DNA of 64,000 nucleotides from Lachancea kluyveri NRRL Y-12651 (Eukaryota > Ascomycota > Saccharomycetes > Saccharomycetales > Saccharomycetaceae). A program made the position numbers and the translations under genes. Of the stretch, positions 59,467 to 64,000 are shown in pieces (positions within the stretch are counted from its first letter, which is position 1; the number at the start of each line of letters is the position of its first letter). The stretch covers positions 868,001 to 932,000 of the forward strand of contig CM000692.1 in the NCBI GenBank assembly GCA_000149225.2. The letters are read 5' to 3'. The notes under the pieces are model-generated. The model made no database searches. It was not told the origin of the DNA and worked only from the letters and a program-made list of their open reading frames with translations.

Positions 59467-60791
59467 ATGTTTTTTGGTTTTTGAAAACTGCTTTAGTTCT
59501 TTATTCCTCAGTTGCCACCCGTTCTCTTTGAGAACAGACCGTTGACAAAGACGGCACGCCATTGTGCTTTTCTGCTATGATTACGACAAACCCCCTACAT
59601 ATTCCCATGATTTGATAGATGGAAGAAACGAACAAGCTTATGAAATCCTTTAACGAAAATATGATGATCGTAGTGATCTTCTAGCCTTAATCATTTACTG
59701 TATAATATGATGTATTTTTCACATTTTTATGTTAACGAGAAAAGACATATTTTGATTGTTAGTCTTGCTAAATTCCATTTTTGATATGTCGTTATGATTA
59801 AGTTGTATGACATCTGGTTGTAGATATACGTTCGATTATATCTTATGTTTTTTGTTTATTTTTTTTTTTTCAGACACTTGCGAAAAGACGTGTAATACCG
59901 CATCGTTATTAAGTAGAAATTCCTATACCATGTGTTATATCCAACTTTTGGCATCCTCCCCATACCCACTGCGAGGCAAACACTAATAGTACATCTACCA
60001 GCTGGTCCAAATTCTTTGAAGAACGTGGTATTAGTCTCGCATCTTCTTTTTGAGCACTTTAATTATTTTCGGAGTTTTACAGTGATATTCTTATTTCCAA
60101 TTCACTTGCCTTGATTTCTTCTTTTCTTTTTCTTCCATTTATCAACGACGCCTGCTAAAATATCATCAATTTTGAAGTTTCAAGGAGAAACATATGGTCT
60201 TTGAACGAGATTCCGTACAATTTGTACGCGCCTCGATGTATGCACGACCCATCACACACTCTGTTTGAATTATCGAGGCCATCTCCAAATTATACATTTG
60301 GTTCTGAACCTCTACACAAGGCTTATGACCTCTAAACACTACATCTCACAATTTTGTATCCACGGTTTTTCATCACACTACTGTTATGAGCAATTGTTAA
60401 AATTCATAAATTGGTTATCAAGTGGATCTTTCAAACAGCAAGCACTATAAAGTAGTAATTGTTGGGCTATAAACTTTAAAGAAACAACTAAATACAAAGT
60501 GCCATCTCGATCAGGTTATGAACATGCCTTTATGGTTAACACACTTAGTAAAGCGTACAAGGTGATTATCCTTGCTATGTTGTTTTTTTTTTTGTTTTTT
60601 TTTTGTTTTCGTTTTTTGATGTTTTCGCCTTCCCTGTGGCGTTGGTACCTTGTAGCACGCTACTGAGCAAGACTTTTAAAGTTTCTACTGGCTGTACGGT
60701 GCCAGGTCGTAATATTATTACTACCATTTGATTCTTTAATAATTGCTTGACCAACTATAGTATCCATGCTCTCTGTTTTAAGCTCACAACA
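59467..60791. other. 1.3-kb intergenic PIN4-SAS3
   Basis: AT-rich, with T tracts (about 59857-59869 and 60580-60617). Frames of 60-61 codons are chance. No RNA gene or regulatory motif recognised. Confidence 0.5.
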
Positions 60792-63089
60792 ATGAATCAC
60801 GATAACAAGCATGGTTCAAGACAAAACAGGCTGTTGCAAAGTTTGAAAATAGATGATAATATCCACTCTGCCTTCAATCTGAGAACAGAAGACATTTCTA
60901 GTGAACACAGACAGAGAAGGAGTACACCTCCTGTCCAATATTTTGCAAAGAAGAAAAGCCGTTATAGAAAAAAACCAACTAATGCACTTCACTGGTCACT
61001 ACCGGCAACAGTACAAGAGGCCAATAGATTAAACCGTAACATAGAGTTCTTTTCTAACAATGGGTTAGCTTATAATAAACACTTGGTCAAAATACGATAT
61101 AACCCTAAAAAACTGCTGAATTTTTCCAATATCATTAGCCACAATTATCACGACTATAGCTGTCAGCACGCACAGCATCACCATGACTTTGAAATCTATG
61201 AGACCGAGAATTTATTAAATATGCTCGATAATGACAGCTCTACGCCATACCGTGGTGCCTTACCGACCAAGAAACAATATTCGACAAACCGTACCACTCC
61301 AACAATTAGAGACCGTGAGTTTTTTCAGAGATTACTATTCCAGTCTAGTTCAGCGAGTTATCGGAATGGGAATACATTGCTAAGTTTTAATGAACTCGAA
61401 GACCAAGAATTATCCAGTTCCACTAAGCGTTATATTAAGTCGAGACAGACCACCAAGATTGAGTATATTTATTTTAGAGACTACGAAATAAAAACGTGGT
61501 ATACAGCACCTTACCCTGAGGAGTACAATAAAAACAAAGTGTTGTATATTTGTGAATACTGTCTCAAATACATGAATTCAAAGTACATCTACTATAGGCA
61601 TCAACTGAAATGCTCAATGCACCATCCGCCGGGGAATGAGATTTATAGGGATAGAAAAATTTCAATTTGGGAAATCGACGGAAGGGAAAATGTGGTTTTT
61701 TGCCAAAATTTATGCCTTCTAGCCAAGCTTTTCTTGAACTCTAAAACTCTCTACTACGATGTGCAACCTTTTATATTCTATGTTTTAACAGAGCGAGAAG
61801 ATGTTGAAGATGGCACAAGATTTCATCTTGTCGGGTACTTTTCAAAGGAGAAGCTAAACTCAACTGATTACAATTTGAGTTGTATCCTCACTTTGCCTAT
61901 ATACCAACGCAGAGGTTATGGCCATCTATTGATAGATTTTTCCTACATGTTGTCTCGCAGAGAGTTTAAATGGGGTACACCCGAGAAGCCTCTATCAGAT
62001 TTGGGGTTGGTTTCTTATCGTAATTTCTGGAAAATTAAGGTTGTGCAGGTACTAATAAGTTTAAAACAGGATATCATGAGAGCCAAAGACGCGGGAAGAC
62101 CTATGAAAATTAGCATCGAAGACATTTCAAATTTAACCGGTATGATTCCTACAGACGTTATTTTTGGGCTAGAGCAAATAGACGCGTTGTATCAGTACGA
62201 GGACGGCTATGGGAAAAGACGACATGCAATCAAAATTACGAACTGGGCTCGACTAGAAAGAATGTATGATCAATGGAATTCCAAAAACTATTTTTCCTTA
62301 TCTCCTGATAAATTGATTTGGAAGCCAATGATTTTTGGCCCATCCTGTGGTATTGATGCCATAGGAACTATGGTTGAAACTACCACGGGTACCACCAGGA
62401 ACACCAGCGGTAGTACCAAGAATGGACACGATCTTTTCAAGAGCAGTATATCTGTACTAGTAAACTTCTTAAGAGATGATTTTGTAGATCCAAGATCCAT
62501 GGAAGCTGTTGCCATGTCTAAGATCAGAGAACAACAGGATCCGGATGAAGAATTCAAGGTTCCTGAAAATCTGACGGTTGCTTACACTCCACCTATTCTG
62601 GGGAGTTCGAAACCTACTAGGCTCAACACTCCAATAAGAAGGAGACTCGACACAGGCATTTCCAAACAAGCAGTTAAAAGCGCCGTTCAAAACGGAAGCC
62701 GTCCTGTAGAAGGGTCTGGCGGGGATGATGATATTTTTAGAGAACTGGATCCTATTGAAAATGAGGATGATGGTTCTGAAGAATATTTAGCACCGGAAAA
62801 GCTAGATGAGGAAGAGGAAGATGTCGGTAATTACGATGATGATGACGATGGTGATGATGAGTACACGGGAGTTTCATCTATCGAAGAAGACCCTATCGAT
62901 GAAACACACACAAGAAGTGGGCGTGCAGTCAGAAAGCCACAAGATTTTCAAAGCGAGGAGGAAGAGGAGGAGGAAAAGGAGGATATGGGAAAGGGAATTG
63001 GCCGGACGCGTCGGCTACGGCGGTCGACTAAAGTTTTATTTTTGGAGTCAGAAAGTAGTGATAGTGGATTTTACGATGCGATAGAATGA
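60792..63089 (+). CDS. SAS3: MYST histone acetyltransferase Sas3 (NuA3)
   Basis: A 765-residue protein (S. cerevisiae YBL052C has 831), catalytic subunit of NuA3, which acetylates histone H3 (mainly Lys14, Lys23). The MYST domain spans about 225-500: start IEYIYFRDYEIKTWYTAPYP, C2HC zinc finger CEYCLKYMNSKYIYYRHQ and on to LKC, catalytic cysteine in NLSCILTLPIY, acetyl-CoA loop QRRGYGHLL, and catalytic glutamate in PEKPLSDLG. The C-terminal 140 residues are strongly acidic (EEEEDVGNYDDDDDGDDE, EEEEEEEKEDMGKG). The upstream frame starts at a TTG (60747); the ATG at 60792 is used. Confidence 0.96.
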   Translation: MNHDNKHGSRQNRLLQSLKIDDNIHSAFNLRTEDISSEHRQRRSTPPVQYFAKKKSRYRKKPTNALHWSLPATVQEANRLNRNIEFFSNNGLAYNKHLVKIRYNPKKLLNFSNIISHNYHDYSCQHAQHHHDFEIYETENLLNMLDNDSSTPYRGALPTKKQYSTNRTTPTIRDREFFQRLLFQSSSASYRNGNTLLSFNELEDQELSSSTKRYIKSRQTTKIEYIYFRDYEIKTWYTAPYPEEYNKNKVLYICEYCLKYMNSKYIYYRHQLKCSMHHPPGNEIYRDRKISIWEIDGRENVVFCQNLCLLAKLFLNSKTLYYDVQPFIFYVLTEREDVEDGTRFHLVGYFSKEKLNSTDYNLSCILTLPIYQRRGYGHLLIDFSYMLSRREFKWGTPEKPLSDLGLVSYRNFWKIKVVQVLISLKQDIMRAKDAGRPMKISIEDISNLTGMIPTDVIFGLEQIDALYQYEDGYGKRRHAIKITNWARLERMYDQWNSKNYFSLSPDKLIWKPMIFGPSCGIDAIGTMVETTTGTTRNTSGSTKNGHDLFKSSISVLVNFLRDDFVDPRSMEAVAMSKIREQQDPDEEFKVPENLTVAYTPPILGSSKPTRLNTPIRRRLDTGISKQAVKSAVQNGSRPVEGSGGDDDIFRELDPIENEDDGSEEYLAPEKLDEEEEDVGNYDDDDDGDDEYTGVSSIEEDPIDETHTRSGRAVRKPQDFQSEEEEEEEKEDMGKGIGRTRRLRRSTKVLFLESESSDSGFYDAIE

Positions 63090-63515
63090 GAACGCTGGCT
63101 TTCTTTTTGGTTTTTTTTGTTTTTTTTTTTCTTTTGGTGTAGAAGGGTTTTAGAAGGGCTTTTAAAAGAGAAAGGATGATCGGTTGTATAAATCAGCAAA
63201 GATCGTGTAATAATATACATAAACCTGTTTAGAGTTAAACACAGAAAAATCACCAAGTAATAAACATGACATGTAAATTAATTTTTCCTTAGTGAGGAAA
63301 AAGAGCCTCAAAAAGGAAAAATCAAATAAAGAAATAAGTGAGACTTCCATTTTCCTAATCGCACCAGTAATATTAAAAAAAAAAATGTTGTTTTCTTTTT
63401 TTTTTTAAAAAAAATGTAAAAAAGGATACAGTCTCGTACGAATATTCGTGAAGCGTATATGTAGCACAGTTGTGAATCTCTGATCAGCAAGCCTTTGAAA
63501 AAAAGACACGCGGTA
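63090..63515. other. Convergent intergenic SAS3 / DOT6-TOD6
   Basis: T and A tracts (63101-63133, 63374-63423). Frames here are of low complexity. No gene seen. Confidence 0.5.
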
Positions 63516-64000
63516 TCATAGGATATTTTTGAAAATACTATTCAAGCTTGGCAATTGTGTTGCTTGGGGGGTTGCAGTTGCGACTGAATGGGGATGGTGT
63601 GCTTGTGAGGGTAAGACGTACTTGAACCCAGAAGTGTTCATTAGGGTGTTTGATCTTGTTGTACCATCAGATACAGTTGGTGAGCGCTCCTTACCAGAGG
63701 ATGCCGAGAACACCGGAGATTGATCTCTTTCGTTGAAGGGAGGTGAATCCGTTGAAATTATCGGGGAGCGATTCCCTCTGGAGTGGAAAGGATGATGGGA
63801 ATGAAAGTTTTCACTTTGCTCTGAACGCTCACTTTCGCTATGTTCTCTGTGATCATTATCGTGATTGTTGCTTCGGTGTGTTTCCTCTTCGTCTTCGATG
63901 GCGGTTTCCTCAGTAAAGGATCTACCGGGAGAAGTTAAAGGAGACGCAGTACCGGAGGAAGACGAATTAGCATTGTGTTGGTTGTTGTTTTTATTATTGT
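63516..64000 (-). CDS. DOT6: 3' end of a DOT6/TOD6-type PAC-binding Myb repressor (cut by window edge)
   Basis: The last 160 codons of a minus-strand gene whose start and Myb domain lie beyond 64000. The visible part is Asn/Ser/His-rich with many SP/TP sites (TASPLTSPGRS, SPIISTDSPP, RSPTV). It ends TQLPSLNSIFKNIL, very like the end of S. cerevisiae Dot6 (LPSINTIFKDML). Position agrees with both YER088C DOT6 (next to AIM10/SBH1) and YBL054W TOD6 (next to SAS3), so this is the single pre-duplication ortholog. These factors bind the PAC element GCGATGAG and, with Rpd3L, repress ribosome-biogenesis genes when TORC1 is low. Confidence 0.85.
   Translation of the reverse strand, partial: NNKNNNQHNANSSSSGTASPLTSPGRSFTEETAIEDEEETHRSNNHDNDHREHSESERSEQSENFHSHHPFHSRGNRSPIISTDSPPFNERDQSPVFSASSGKERSPTVSDGTTRSNTLMNTSGFKYVLPSQAHHPHSVATATPQATQLPSLNSIFKNIL

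Overview
The window is a 64 kb piece of a budding-yeast (Saccharomycetaceae) nuclear chromosome. It holds 30 protein genes with recognisable Saccharomyces cerevisiae counterparts, one of them cut by the right edge. It also holds three further protein genes whose counterpart I cannot name, one tRNA-Ala gene and one solitary Ty1/copia-type LTR. Apart from one short intron in PBA1, every gene is a single open frame. Many of the frames extend upstream through non-ATG codons, so I moved starts to the first ATG that matches the family N-terminus.

Gene order is the best clue to the organism. From 10.7 to 51.8 kb the genes alternate between two S. cerevisiae regions that are paralogous through the whole-genome duplication. 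One is chromosome XII (YLR205C HMX1 down to YLR190W MMR1) and the other is chromosome IV (YDL165W CDC36 up to YDL174C DLD1). Each set keeps its own order and orientation. From 52.8 kb onward the same holds for chromosome V (ILV1, AIM10, SBH1, DOT6) and chromosome II (PIN4, SAS3, TOD6). Such interleaving is expected of a lineage that branched before the duplication. The proteins are very close to S. cerevisiae, so the Zygosaccharomyces/Torulaspora clade is my best guess; the species cannot be fixed from this window.

Layout. 0-4 kb: the pheromone MAPKK STE7, a small mitochondrial protein (YDL157C type) and CMR1. 4-8 kb: two genes without a known counterpart at this place, a GNAT acetyltransferase and a Zn2Cys6 regulator. 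8-10.7 kb: a long gene-poor stretch. 10.7-22.9 kb: HMX1, COX24, MSS51, CDC36, FAP7, NRP1, SFA1, COQ9, YKE2, PBA1, NOP56. 22.9-25.5 kb: a second gene-poor stretch. 25.5-46.2 kb: UGX2, PWP1, NMT1, NCW2, UPS1, UGA3, GLT1, PAR32, HCR1, DLD1. 46.9 kb: a LEA-like, probably mitochondrial protein. 47.9-51.8 kb: PEX13, the solo LTR, tRNA-Ala(AGC) and MMR1. 52.8-64 kb: ILV1, AIM10, SBH1, PIN4, SAS3 and the 3' end of a DOT6/TOD6-type gene.

Functional threads. UGA3 and GLT1 stand head to head, with PAR32 beside them, and all three belong to nitrogen use. NOP56 and PWP1 carry PAC plus RRPE promoter elements. FAP7, NRP1 and HCR1 carry RRPE-like elements alone. The PAC-binding repressor family (Dot6/Tod6) is itself encoded at the right edge. 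Mitochondrial genes are frequent: YDL157C, COX24, MSS51, COQ9, UPS1, DLD1, the LEA-like gene, ILV1, AIM10. I found no CRISPR array, plasmid gene, centromere or clear new multigene system. The least explained parts are the two long gene-poor stretches, the two genes inserted at 4-8 kb, the LEA-like protein and the Ty1-type LTR.
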